Assembly (NCBI GenBank): GCA_963665155.2
Contig: CAXXFI010000002.1
Location: 310,001-374,000, forward strand
From: UBA1141 sp963665155
Lineage (GTDB): Bacteria; Chloroflexota; Dehalococcoidia; Lucifugimonadales; UBA3495
DNA: 64,000 bases
Direction: 5' to 3'
Part shown: positions 52,275 through 61,190 of the stretch, piece after piece
Layout: every line of letters begins with the position of its first letter
How positions within the stretch are numbered: position 1 is the stretch's first letter
The notes under the pieces: generated by a model
Told to the model about the DNA's origin: nothing
Database searches by the model: none
Seen by the model: the letters and a program-made list of their open reading frames with translations, nothing else
Translations under genes and position numbers: made by a program

Positions 52275-52417
52275 CCGGTATTCATTACATGCGCCGTTTG
52301 CTCTCGACTTCCGGCAGGTCTCAGAAACTTCGATCCCAGACTACCAACACCAATCTGGCGACAACGGATTGGCCCACCGTACACGTTGCGGAGGTTTGTT
52401 AATCCTCATTATTCGTG

Positions 52418-52466
52418 TTGACAATCAGTCGTATTGTGCTGTAATTTGTAATCGCAAACGATTGCA
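52418..52466 (+). promoter_or_regulatory. Promoter and Zur/Fur-like operator of the zinc operon
   Basis: TTGACA (52418-52423), 18 bases, TAATTT (52442-52447). The palindrome TGTAATCG-CAAA-CGATTGCA (52447-52466, 7 of 8 positions symmetric) begins at the end of the -10 box and covers the expected start site. Its place and form resemble Fur-family operators. It lies 18 bases before the regulator gene, fitting autorepression of the whole operon. Confidence 0.6.
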
Positions 52467-52484
52467 GGAACTTAGGATCGCATC

Positions 52485-52934
52485 ATGGATCATGCGCAAG
52501 CAGTTGCAGTCCTTCGGGATAAGGGTTACCGGTTAACACCCCAGCGGCTGATCGTTTTATCTATTGTGGCCGACGGCGCTGGGCACATGGGAGTGGATGA
52601 AATATTCCAATCCGCCAAGACAGCCTATCCTTACATGGACGTAGCCACGGTTTACCGCACCCTCCACCTGTTCCGAAATCTAGGCGTGGTGACCGAAGTG
52701 GCCATTGGGGACCGGCTGCATTATGAACTCACCGATCCGCTAGGCGGCCACCACCATATGGTGTGCCGAGTGTGCGATGGTGCTTTCAACCTGAGCCCCC
52801 ATTACTTGGAGGAGTTTCGCAATACTCTTAGTCAAGAGTTCGGTTTTGAACCCGACCTAGAGCATTTTGCCATCAGTGGAGTTTGTGCCGGTTGCCGCGA
52901 TTCCAATCCGAAGCAGGAATCGCCAGCGCCATGA
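52485..52934 (+). CDS. Fur family regulator, probably Zur
   Basis: Metal-dependent repressor of 149 residues. An N-terminal winged helix (LTPQRLIVLSIVADGAGH and DVATVYRTLHLFRNLGVV) is followed by the dimerisation domain with GDRLHYELTDPLGGHHHMVCRVC (regulatory His and first structural Cys pair) and CAGC near the end (second pair). As the first gene of a ZnuABC-type operon it is most likely a zinc sensor. Fur (iron) or PerR roles cannot be excluded by sequence alone. The last 4 bases overlap the ZnuA gene. Confidence 0.9.
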   Translation: MDHAQAVAVLRDKGYRLTPQRLIVLSIVADGAGHMGVDEIFQSAKTAYPYMDVATVYRTLHLFRNLGVVTEVAIGDRLHYELTDPLGGHHHMVCRVCDGAFNLSPHYLEEFRNTLSQEFGFEPDLEHFAISGVCAGCRDSNPKQESPAP

Positions 52935-54073
52935 ATTTTCGGCCCAGGGCAGATTCGTGGCGAAAGATAAACGCTCAAAAGGGGGTTGGAGACCGGCTCA
53001 CCCTGATGCTATTGCTTGTTTCGGCATTGGCCGTCTTTGCGAGTCTGGGTTGCGGCTCTTCGTCGACTTCGGTGTCACGCAGCCAGCCAGGCGTCCAACC
53101 GGGCACCCAACCAGGCACAGAAGATCAGGGAGGAACTACCGCCCTTTCGCCGGGTCTCGAAACAATTAAAGTAGTTACGACGGTTTCGCCTATTACCAGC
53201 ATCGTGGAAAACATCGGCGGCACTAAGATATTTTTGGAGGGCGTAGTGCCCGAGGGCGTCAACTCCCACACATTCGCTCCCGCCCCTTCCGTGGCAAAAG
53301 CCATTGCCAACGCCGACCTGATAATCCTCAATGGATTGCAGTTGGAGGAACCCACGCTGGAAATGGCCAGAGCCAACAAGAGGCCGGATGCTGTGATTCT
53401 CCCTTTGGGAGACAATGCGATTTCCCGGGAAGACTGGCGGTTCGACTTCACTTTTCCGGAGTCAAACGGTCAACCCAATCCCCATCTGTGGCCCGACCCA
53501 TTGTTGGCCCTCCGCTATGCCGAATTGGTCGAGCAACAATTGGCCGAAATGGACCCATCCAACGCAGACTATTTTGCGGCAAATCTAGAGACGTTCCGGC
53601 AGCGGATAGAGGCTCTGGACCAAGCGATTTCCATAGCCGTAGCCACCATCCCTGAACCCAACCGAAAACTGCTCACCTACCATGATTCCTGGGCCTACTT
53701 TGCTCTTCGCTACGGCTTGGATGTAATCGGCGCAGTCCAGCCGTCCAACTTCTCGCAGCCTTCCGTCAAAGAAGTGGCTAATCTGATAGATCAACTCAAA
53801 GAGTTGGGGTTGCCGGCGGTTTTCGGATCGGAAGTTTTCCCCAGCGATGTTCTGGAAACCGTGGCCCAAGAAGCGGACGCACACTTTGTGGATGAACTTA
53901 GGGACGATGATCTGCCGGGTGGACCCGGTGACCCTCGTCACAGTTATTTGGGTCTGATGTTGGAGAACATGGAGTTTATGATCCCGGCATTGGGCGGTAG
54001 CGCCGATGCTCTGGCGGGGTTCGACCCCAGCCTGGTTTTCGACGGGGAAAGCGCAGCAAGCTATCCACAATAA
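52931..54073 (+). CDS. znuA: Zinc ABC transporter substrate-binding protein
   Basis: Extracytoplasmic metal-binding protein of cluster A-I, 380 residues. Signal region: a hydrophobic stretch LTLMLLLVSALAVFASLGC, ending at Cys41 in an imperfect lipobox, followed by a Ser/Pro/Gly linker with a 12-bp repeat (QPGVQPGTQPGTE). Metal ligands: His113 (SHTFAPAPS), His185 (NPHLWPDP), His251 (TYHDSWAYFALRYGL) and a late acidic segment VDELRDDD. The His-His-His pattern indicates zinc rather than manganese (which has Glu). It has no long His-rich loop, unlike many ZnuA proteins. ATG overlaps the regulator stop (ATGA). Confidence 0.9.
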   Translation: MNFRPRADSWRKINAQKGVGDRLTLMLLLVSALAVFASLGCGSSSTSVSRSQPGVQPGTQPGTEDQGGTTALSPGLETIKVVTTVSPITSIVENIGGTKIFLEGVVPEGVNSHTFAPAPSVAKAIANADLIILNGLQLEEPTLEMARANKRPDAVILPLGDNAISREDWRFDFTFPESNGQPNPHLWPDPLLALRYAELVEQQLAEMDPSNADYFAANLETFRQRIEALDQAISIAVATIPEPNRKLLTYHDSWAYFALRYGLDVIGAVQPSNFSQPSVKEVANLIDQLKELGLPAVFGSEVFPSDVLETVAQEADAHFVDELRDDDLPGGPGDPRHSYLGLMLENMEFMIPALGGSADALAGFDPSLVFDGESAASYPQ

Positions 54074-54117
54074 TCGCTATCCAATAATTGACCTATTCAA
54101 TAAGAGGACGTGCGGAT

Positions 54118-57100
54118 ATGTATCTTCATCCAAGGCTCCTGGCATTAACGGAAGGTGTGAGGCTCAGAATTCTGGCTGCCGCCCTAATCGGATTGCTGGC
54201 GGTTGCCGCAGGCGTGGCCCGCTTGGCTGTCGCCGCCACCGTCATTGTAAAAGTGATCCTTGAGGACGCAGCTTTCTCGACCCTAACCTGGGGCTTGGTG
54301 ATCATGGCTGCGTTAATTGTCGCCCGCAGCTTGCTCCAATACGTCCAAGAGGTCATCAGCCACCACACGGCCAGCATAGTTAAGGTCGAACTGCGAAAGA
54401 GCCTTTACGAACATGCTTTGGCCCTCGGCCCCGGATACTTCGATCAAACAAGAACCGGCGACGTGATGCTGTCATTGGCCGACGGCGTAGAACGGCTGGA
54501 GGCATTTTTCGGCAAATACTTGCCCCAGCTAATCGTCGCCGCCTTGGCGCCCATACTAATCTTTGTCTTCATGGCCATTATCGACTTGAGGATCGGTTTC
54601 ATATTCTTGGGCTTCGCTCTGTTTACTCTGGCTGCCCCAAACCTATTCCATCGTTGGAACAAATCCAGCAGCATGGCCCGCAGAGACGCCTATGGAGTTT
54701 TGGGAGCGGATTTCTTGGACTCGGTCCAAGGCCTTGGCACCCTTAAAGCCTTTGGTCAGAGCCGGGTCAGAGGTCAGTTATTGGCCGACCGATCTAGAAG
54801 CCTGTACCGGACGACCATGGGGGTTTTGGCAGCAAACTCGGTGACCAGCGCCCTGACAATCCTGGGCATTTCCGCCGGTGCGGCAGCGGCGTTGGCCTAT
54901 GGAGCGGTCCGGGTCGGCGACGGCGACCTAGAGCTTCGCCCTCTCCTAATAGTTTTGATGCTGGGAGTGGAAATCTTCCGTCCACTACGTGAGCTGGTGC
55001 AGCTTTACCACGAAGGCGTGATGGCCATGTCCGCAGCCGAAGGCATCTTCGCCATTATGGACGAGCCTGTGGATATAAAGGACCCTGCGTTTGCTAGCAT
55101 GAGCGAGAATTCCCCGCAAACCATATTGGAAAATGGGGATACCGCTACCGCCCATGCCAACGGAGAGGCGCACTCCAGCGGTGGCTTGCAGGCTAACGGT
55201 GGGCCCCAGGCTGATACGGGGTTCCAAGACGGCCAACAAGCCACCGAAAGGGATCTTATGCTGTCCCCAGAGATTGTCTTCGACGGAGTGTCTTTTGCGT
55301 ATAGCGGAGGCCGCCGTTCCGCACTGGACCAGTTGTCGTTTACCTTGGCCGCTGGCGAGACGATGGGCTTGGTCGGCTCCAGCGGAGCGGGAAAGTCCAC
55401 TTCTGTCTGGCTGCTTTTGCGCTTTTACGACCCGCAGCAAGGCCGGGTTCTAATGGGCGGCAAAGACATTAAAGAGCTTCCTTTAGAATACCTGCGCCGT
55501 CATATTGCGGTGGTTACTCAAGATACTTACTTGTTCCACGGTAGCGTGGCCGAAAACCTCCGTTTCGGCAATCCTGAAGCCACCCAGGAACAACTGGAAA
55601 CTGCCGCCAAGGCCGCCAACGTCCACGAATTTATTTCCGGCCTCTCCGACGGTTACGACACCATGGTGGGTGAGCGGGCCGCCCGGCTCTCCGGTGGTCA
55701 GAAGCAGCGCATCGCAATTGCCCGGGCCTTGTTAAAGGATGCTCCGATCTTGGTGCTGGACGAGGCACTCTCCAACGTTGACGCCGAGAATGAGGCGTTG
55801 ATTCAAGAAGCTCTGGACCGCCTGATGGTAGGCCGGACCACCCTGGTCATCGCCCACCGTTTGTCCAGCGTGGTCAATGCCGACCGGATATTGGTGCTGG
55901 ACAATGGTCGCTTGGTGGAATCGGGCACACATGACGAAATGGTGGCCGCAGGTGGGGCATACGCCCAATTGATGGCCCAACAGCAAGCCCGGCAGGAAGA
56001 GGATTCCGCCATTGGAAGCACCGGGGTTGCCAACATGGCCACCGAAGCAGAACACCAAAGCCGGGTTGCGGCATCGCCTCCCGAATCCATGTCTTCCCTG
56101 CCCCAGACCATTCACGGTCACGGTGACGGACACGGCCATGGGCACCACCAAACCCCGGCAGCGGAGAAAGATCAAGACAGCCATGCCGCTGGCAGACCCA
56201 TTGGCATAATCACGGTGTGGACCCGGTTGCTCCGCTTGGTAAGACCCTGGTGGGCTCAACTTGCATTGACGTTTGTTTTGGGGTTAGCCCACCACGGCTC
56301 CATTATCGGCACCGGCGTTATTGGCGCTCTGCTGGTTGGCCAGGTTATAACCGGCGCGGACCTGACCCTCTTGATTATTTTGCTGGGCGTGTTTGTGCCG
56401 ATGGTAGGCATTTTCACTTGGGCCGAGTCTTGGATAGCTCACGATCTCGCTTACCGGCTGCTGGCCGAGATGCGGGTGGACATGTACGACAAGCTGGAGC
56501 CTCTGGCTCCGGCCTATCTGGTGCGCCGCCGGTCCGGGGACCTGATTAGCATCGTGGGCGGCGACGTAGAGTTGGTGGAGTTCTTCTTCGCCCACACCAT
56601 TACCCCGGCCTTCGTGGCGATCCTGGTGCCCGCCGCCGTTCTGGCGACGCTGGCCGTCGTCTTTTGGCCGCTGGCCCTAGTGCTTACGCCCTTCTTGATA
56701 GCGGTGGCCGTGAGCCCCTTTATTGCCCAAAAGAGGGCAGAGCGGTTGGGAGAAACCCTTCGCGAGCAGGTTGGCGAGGTCCACGCCCACATGGTGGACA
56801 GCATCCAGGGGCTTCGTGAGATTTCCGCCTTCGGGCAGGGTCGGGCGCGGGCTGCTGAAATTGTGCGCAACGGTTGGGTGTTTGCGAATTCACAGATGCG
56901 TTTTCTGAAAGAGCAGGCTTTCCAGGTTGGCTTTATTGAAGCGATGACAGCACTGGGAGGGCTGGCCGTTCTTGCCACGGGACTGTGGTTCAAGATTCAG
57001 GGAGACATTACCCGGCCCCAGTTGATTCTTGTGGTAATTCTGTCGGTAGCAGCCTTTGCTCCGGTATCCGACTTGGCCAAAACGATGAAGCAATTGCTGG

Positions 57101-58107
57101 AAACCCTGGCCGCCGCCCGCCGGATCTTCGCGATTCACGATGAGCCGATCCCGGTAATGGATGGCAAGGGGGTCGACGGACCCATCACCAAAGATGGCGC
57201 AGTCGCTCCGGCTATTAGCTTCCACGAAGTGGGATTTTCCTATGGGCCCCACGAGCCCCAAGCTCTACACAACGTGAGTTTCAGCGCCGAGCCGGGTGAA
57301 ACCGTGGCCTTGGTTGGCCGCTCGGGAGCCGGAAAGTCGACCTGCGCCAACTTACTGATGCGTTTTTGGGATCCTGGGCAAGGGCGTATTGACCTGGGCG
57401 GGCACGACCTGAAGGAATTTGGCTTGGACCAACTCAGAGAGCAGATCGCCATGGTCACTCAAGACACCTACCTGTTTAACGCCTCACTCAGGGATAATTT
57501 GCGCTTGGGCCGCCAAGACGCCACCGACCAAGAAATTGAAGATGCCGCACGGCAAGCCAACGCCCACGATTTCATCATCTCTTTCCCCGACGGTTACGAA
57601 ACCTTGGCGGGAGAGAGAGGCATGCAGCTTTCCGGCGGGCAGAGGCAGCGCATTTCCATCGCTCGCGCCCTCCTCAAAAACTCGCCGGTTCTAGTACTGG
57701 ACGAGGCGACTTCCCATTTGGACGCAGTCAACGAACAGCAGGTGCGCCACGCTTTGGAGCGTTTGATGGAGGGACGGACCACCCTAGTAATCGCTCACCG
57801 GCTATCAACAATCCGGGAAGCTGACCGCATCGTAGTTCTCGATGGAGGTCACATGGTGGAGCAAGGCGACCACCAAAGCCTACTGGCTCATAACGGTCTC
57901 TACTCGCAACTGGTGTCCACCCAGATGGTTGGCGCCACCGTGGGCAGAGGCGACGGGGGAAATGGACACGATCGGGACCATGCTGATCAGCATGCAGACC
58001 ATCGCGAAGACGAGCACGATAACGGCCACGACCACGGTCACCAAAATCACAGATCTGACTCGAAACCATGGCACGGCTTGTCGGGCCATGACGGACACCA
58101 TCATTAA
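54118..58107 (+). CDS. Fused CydDC-like ABC exporter with histidine-rich linker and tail
   Basis: A 1329-residue protein that contains two complete exporter halves. Half 1: membrane domain (residues about 15-320, six segments) and ATPase (385-640: GLVGSSGAGKST, LSGGQKQR, LVLDEALSNVD, IAHRLSS). Then a His-rich linker (HGHGDGHGHGHHQTP, about 664-680). Half 2: membrane domain (700-1000) and ATPase (1033-1275: ALVGRSGAGKST, LSGGQRQR, LVLDEATSHLD, VIAHRLST). The tail 1277-1329 contains 14 His. Closest recognisable relatives are CydD/CydC, which export thiols, or heterodimeric lipid/drug exporters. It lies between znuA and znuC. The ATG at 54118 follows AGAGGA. Its cargo is not known; the location suggests a link to zinc. 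Confidence 0.85.
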   Translation: MYLHPRLLALTEGVRLRILAAALIGLLAVAAGVARLAVAATVIVKVILEDAAFSTLTWGLVIMAALIVARSLLQYVQEVISHHTASIVKVELRKSLYEHALALGPGYFDQTRTGDVMLSLADGVERLEAFFGKYLPQLIVAALAPILIFVFMAIIDLRIGFIFLGFALFTLAAPNLFHRWNKSSSMARRDAYGVLGADFLDSVQGLGTLKAFGQSRVRGQLLADRSRSLYRTTMGVLAANSVTSALTILGISAGAAAALAYGAVRVGDGDLELRPLLIVLMLGVEIFRPLRELVQLYHEGVMAMSAAEGIFAIMDEPVDIKDPAFASMSENSPQTILENGDTATAHANGEAHSSGGLQANGGPQADTGFQDGQQATERDLMLSPEIVFDGVSFAYSGGRRSALDQLSFTLAAGETMGLVGSSGAGKSTSVWLLLRFYDPQQGRVLMGGKDIKELPLEYLRRHIAVVTQDTYLFHGSVAENLRFGNPEATQEQLETAAKAANVHEFISGLSDGYDTMVGERAARLSGGQKQRIAIARALLKDAPILVLDEALSNVDAENEALIQEALDRLMVGRTTLVIAHRLSSVVNADRILVLDNGRLVESGTHDEMVAAGGAYAQLMAQQQARQEEDSAIGSTGVANMATEAEHQSRVAASPPESMSSLPQTIHGHGDGHGHGHHQTPAAEKDQDSHAAGRPIGIITVWTRLLRLVRPWWAQLALTFVLGLAHHGSIIGTGVIGALLVGQVITGADLTLLIILLGVFVPMVGIFTWAESWIAHDLAYRLLAEMRVDMYDKLEPLAPAYLVRRRSGDLISIVGGDVELVEFFFAHTITPAFVAILVPAAVLATLAVVFWPLALVLTPFLIAVAVSPFIAQKRAERLGETLREQVGEVHAHMVDSIQGLREISAFGQGRARAAEIVRNGWVFANSQMRFLKEQAFQVGFIEAMTALGGLAVLATGLWFKIQGDITRPQLILVVILSVAAFAPVSDLAKTMKQLLETLAAARRIFAIHDEPIPVMDGKGVDGPITKDGAVAPAISFHEVGFSYGPHEPQALHNVSFSAEPGETVALVGRSGAGKSTCANLLMRFWDPGQGRIDLGGHDLKEFGLDQLREQIAMVTQDTYLFNASLRDNLRLGRQDATDQEIEDAARQANAHDFIISFPDGYETLAGERGMQLSGGQRQRISIARALLKNSPVLVLDEATSHLDAVNEQQVRHALERLMEGRTTLVIAHRLSTIREADRIVVLDGGHMVEQGDHQSLLAHNGLYSQLVSTQMVGATVGRGDGGNGHDRDHADQHADHREDEHDNGHDHGHQNHRSDSKPWHGLSGHDGHHH

Positions 58108-58224
58108 TTCGGGCACCACCATTAATTAGCGAAAGCAAAAGCCTGAAGCTTAATACCCGCAATCCCGCAACAGTATTACCTGGCCGATGGAACAGATCGG
58201 TCCAGCAATCGGTAAAGGAAAAAC
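58108..58224. other. Spacer between the fused exporter and znuC
   Basis: 117 bases without a terminator, so znuC can be on the same transcript. TCGGTAAAGGAAAAAC before the ATG gives a possible ribosome site AAGGA. Confidence 0.4.
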
Positions 58225-59307
58225 ATGCTACACCCCATTCCTCTTCAACGACACGAAGGGCACCCTGTGGTTCGGCTCAAAGAACTGTCCTGTGGCTACG
58301 ACAAACAGGAAATTCTTTCCGATGTTTCCTTGGATATTATGGAAGGCGACTTCGTCGGTCTGCTGGGCCCAAGCGGTTCCGGGAAGACTACCCTTCTCAG
58401 AGCAATTCTGGGCGCCGTGGAGATCTACCAGGGCCAAATTGAAGTGGAAGGTGTTCTCACCAGCCAGAAAAAGCCCAGGGTTGGCTACGTTCCTCAATTG
58501 GAGACCATCGACTGGAACTTTCCGGTGACCGTCCAAGAAGTGGTGATGATGGGCCGGACAATGGACAACCGTTTTTTTCCTTGGTACCGGCGCGAAGACC
58601 GGTTGCTGGCAGCGGAGATGATGGAGCGCCTGGGGATTTCCGGACTGGCCAACCGGCACATACGGGAGCTTTCCGGTGGGCAGCAGCAGCGAGTATTCTT
58701 GGCAAGGGCGTTGGTGGGCAGCCGCCGCATCCTGCTTTTAGATGAGCCGACCTCTGGAGTCGATATCAAGACCCGAGACGATGTGATGCACGTGCTCCAC
58801 GAACTCAATCACCAAGGCATCACCATCATCATGACCACCCACGAGATCAACGCGGTGGCGGTCCATTTACCCTGGATTGTTTGTCTAAACGGTCGGGTGT
58901 TGGCCGAAGGGCCTCCCTCGGATGTGATTACGTCGGAGACCCTAAAGCTTACCTATGGGGCGGATATGCCGGTGATTCACTACCAGGGCATGACCTTGGT
59001 AGGCGAGAGTCCTCACGCCTACGGTCGGCAAACCGAGAAGCCGGAAATTGCACAACTCGAACCAGCCCGTGCCAAAACTGCCGATCACGGGACCGGAATT
59101 GGGCATGGCCATGGACATCCTCACCAGCACGACCATGACCAACTCGAAAACTTGGACCAAGACACCGTAACGCCGACACTTGCTCAGCCAAAACTTGCTC
59201 AGCCAAAACTTGCTCAGCCAAAACTTGCTCAGCCAAGCTTAGATCAGGCTACTCTGGTTCAGGCGCAACCGGTCCAGGACCCGGGACAGGAAGTCGAATA
59301 TGTTTGA
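58225..59307 (+). CDS. znuC: Zinc ABC transporter ATP-binding protein with His-rich tail
   Basis: ATPase of 360 residues. Walker A LLGPSGSGKTTLLRAIL, Q-loop YVPQLETIDWNFPVTV, signature LSGGQQQRVFLARAL, Walker B ILLLDEPTSGVD, H-loop TTHEIN. The first 250 residues are standard for ZnuC/MntB-type ATPases. The C-terminal 110 residues are extra: a His-rich part (GHGHGHPHQHDHDQ) and four copies of the pentapeptide LAQPK from a 15-bp tandem repeat (59182-59241). It overlaps znuB by 8 bases. Confidence 0.92.
   Translation: MLHPIPLQRHEGHPVVRLKELSCGYDKQEILSDVSLDIMEGDFVGLLGPSGSGKTTLLRAILGAVEIYQGQIEVEGVLTSQKKPRVGYVPQLETIDWNFPVTVQEVVMMGRTMDNRFFPWYRREDRLLAAEMMERLGISGLANRHIRELSGGQQQRVFLARALVGSRRILLLDEPTSGVDIKTRDDVMHVLHELNHQGITIIMTTHEINAVAVHLPWIVCLNGRVLAEGPPSDVITSETLKLTYGADMPVIHYQGMTLVGESPHAYGRQTEKPEIAQLEPARAKTADHGTGIGHGHGHPHQHDHDQLENLDQDTVTPTLAQPKLAQPKLAQPKLAQPSLDQATLVQAQPVQDPGQEVEYV
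59182..59241. repeat. 15-bp tandem repeat in znuC
   Basis: GCTCAGCCAAAACTT occurs at 59182, 59197 and 59212 and once more with changes at 59227. It encodes AQPKL repeats. Confidence 0.95.
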
Positions 59308-60148
59308 TCCCTTTGAATACCACTTTTTTATCCGGGGAGCCATTGCCGCCACCCTGGTCGGAGGGCTATGCGGCCTGATCGGCGTGTACATTATCCTTCG
59401 ACGCATGGCCTACATCGGACACGGTCTTTCCCACGCTGTGTTGGGAGGGGCAGTGGCCAGCTATGTAATGTCACTCAATTTTTTCGTGGGCGCCAGCATC
59501 TGGGGGTTCCTATGCGCTCAACTGATTACGCTTACCACCAGGAAGCGAAAGATCAACGCCGATGCCGCCATAGGCGTAATCACTACGGCCAGCTTCGCTC
59601 TGGGGATTGTGTTAATCAGCCGGTACAAAAGCTTCACTCAAGACTTTGATGCCGCTCTCTTCGGCAACATACTGGGAGTCAGCAACGGAGACTTGTTAGC
59701 TATATCCGTGGTGGTGGTTGCCGCATCACTGATCCTCTTCGTGGCATACAAGCAATTCCTTTTCGCCACCTTCGATGTGGAGGTAGCCAAGTTCTACGGC
59801 GTGCCGACCAATTGGGTGGAAACCCTGTTTTCCGTTGTTCTTGCGGGGACGATTGTGGTTTCGATGCAAGTCTTGGGGGTTCTTCTCATTGCTGGGGCCA
59901 CGGTAATACCGCCCATTGTCGCTAGGTTGCTGACCGACAGCTTTAGCAAAATGCTGCTCTTATCCACAACTTTGGGAGCAGCTTGCGGCTTCGTCGGAAT
60001 CTACGTCAGCTTTTACATCGACGTTTCCTCCGGCGCCAGCGTCGTTTTGGTTGAGGCGGCATTGTTTGCGGTGGTCATGGCCTACAGCAACTTGAAAAGC
60101 AAATTCTCTTTGGTGGCGAAAGGTCAACCCAAAGCACCGGCGCTTTAG
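59300..60148 (+). CDS. znuB: Zinc ABC transporter permease
   Basis: ABC-3 family permease of 282 residues with about eight membrane segments. Characteristic parts: FIRGAIAATLVGGLCGLIGVYIILRRMAYIGHGLSHAVLGG at the N-terminus (DxxSH-type HGLSHAVLGG), DAAIGVITTASFALGIVL, and VLGVLLIAGATVIPPIVARLL. It pairs with ZnuC, whose 3' end it overlaps by 8 bases. With ZnuA it completes a zinc uptake transporter. Confidence 0.93.
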   Translation: MFDPFEYHFFIRGAIAATLVGGLCGLIGVYIILRRMAYIGHGLSHAVLGGAVASYVMSLNFFVGASIWGFLCAQLITLTTRKRKINADAAIGVITTASFALGIVLISRYKSFTQDFDAALFGNILGVSNGDLLAISVVVVAASLILFVAYKQFLFATFDVEVAKFYGVPTNWVETLFSVVLAGTIVVSMQVLGVLLIAGATVIPPIVARLLTDSFSKMLLLSTTLGAACGFVGIYVSFYIDVSSGASVVLVEAALFAVVMAYSNLKSKFSLVAKGQPKAPAL

Positions 60149-60190
60149 CCCAACCTGTTTTGCGAACCTGTCTCAGCGTAAGATTTATTA

Positions 60191-60292
60191 ATGCCTAACC
60201 CTCAAAATTCACAGGAAGCATTTTTTAACGCCTAGTTCTCAAGGTCCACAGGAAGAATGTTTTAATGCCTAGTTCTCAAGGTCCAATAAACA
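60191..60292. repeat. 37-bp tandem repeat spanning the start of the DUF1932 gene
   Basis: Copies begin at 60191 (ATGCCTAACCCTC), 60228 (ACGCCTAGTTCTC) and 60265 (ATGCCTAGTTCTC), period 37. The third copy carries the start codon and first residues of the following gene. Confidence 0.85.
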
Positions 60293-61164
60293 CAATCGCA
60301 ATCCTCAGCCCCGGCGACATGGGTCATGCCGTCGGTCGTTTACTTCGGGAGCATGAGGTCAAGGTTCTCACATGCTTGGAAGGCCGTAGCCCTCGCACCA
60401 GATCATTGTCGGAACAAGCGGGAATAATCGATGTTCCCACGATGGAAGAATTGGTCGTGCAATCCGACCTGATTCTTAGCATCACGGTGAGCGAAGCAGT
60501 GCCAAGACTGTGCCAGCAGGTGGCCGATGCCGTTGCTGCAACAGGAACAAGTTTGTTGTTCGCAGAGTGCAACGCCATTGCTCCCCAACTTTCCCAGCGG
60601 ATGGAAAGTGTCATCAATGCAACGGGCAACCGATACGTTGACGCTTCCATAATCGGGTGCCCGCCCCGAAATGGCTCAAGCCCCCGATTTTATGTGTCGG
60701 GACCTCATGCCAAGGAGATGGAAGGGCTGATTGATCGGGGCCTGGATGTCCGGGTGATAGGTCCAGACACTGGACAGGCGTCGGGAATAAAGATGTGCTA
60801 TGCCGCCATGACCAAAGGTTCGGCGGCGTTATTTACCGAACTGCTCATGGCAGCGGAAATGATGGGGCTGTCGAAAGAGTTGCTGGCCGAATTTCAGAGC
60901 AGCCAACCGGCGTTTCATCAGCGCATGGAAGGATGGTTGCCAGGTTTGCCAGCCAAGGCCAACCGCTGGGTCAGCGAGATGCAGGAAATCGAAGCGACAT
61001 TCGATGGCTTGGGGCTCACTCCCCTGATTTTCCAGGGAGTGGCGGACATGTACCGCTTGGTGGGCGGCACCCCCTTGGGAGCAGAGACGCCGGAAAACCG
61101 AGACGAATCAAGAACTCTTGGGGACACAATCCAACGTTTGGCTGGCTATATGAAACAGGACTGA
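60265..61164 (+). CDS. NAD(P)-binding 6-phosphogluconate dehydrogenase-like protein with DUF1932
   Basis: A 299-residue protein of the beta-hydroxyacid dehydrogenase fold. The N-terminal Rossmann domain (TIAILSPGDMGHAVGRLLREH) is followed by SVSEAVP-like SITVSEAVPRLCQQV and SIIGCPPRNGSSPRFYVSG. The C-terminal DUF1932 domain starts with GQASGIKMCYAAMTKGSAALFTELLMAA; its Lys would be the catalytic residue. The exact substrate is unknown. The ATG lies in the third copy of a 37-bp repeat. Confidence 0.88.
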   Translation: MPSSQGPINTIAILSPGDMGHAVGRLLREHEVKVLTCLEGRSPRTRSLSEQAGIIDVPTMEELVVQSDLILSITVSEAVPRLCQQVADAVAATGTSLLFAECNAIAPQLSQRMESVINATGNRYVDASIIGCPPRNGSSPRFYVSGPHAKEMEGLIDRGLDVRVIGPDTGQASGIKMCYAAMTKGSAALFTELLMAAEMMGLSKELLAEFQSSQPAFHQRMEGWLPGLPAKANRWVSEMQEIEATFDGLGLTPLIFQGVADMYRLVGGTPLGAETPENRDESRTLGDTIQRLAGYMKQD

Positions 61165-61190
61165 TTATTTTAATTTCGGGAACCTGATGC

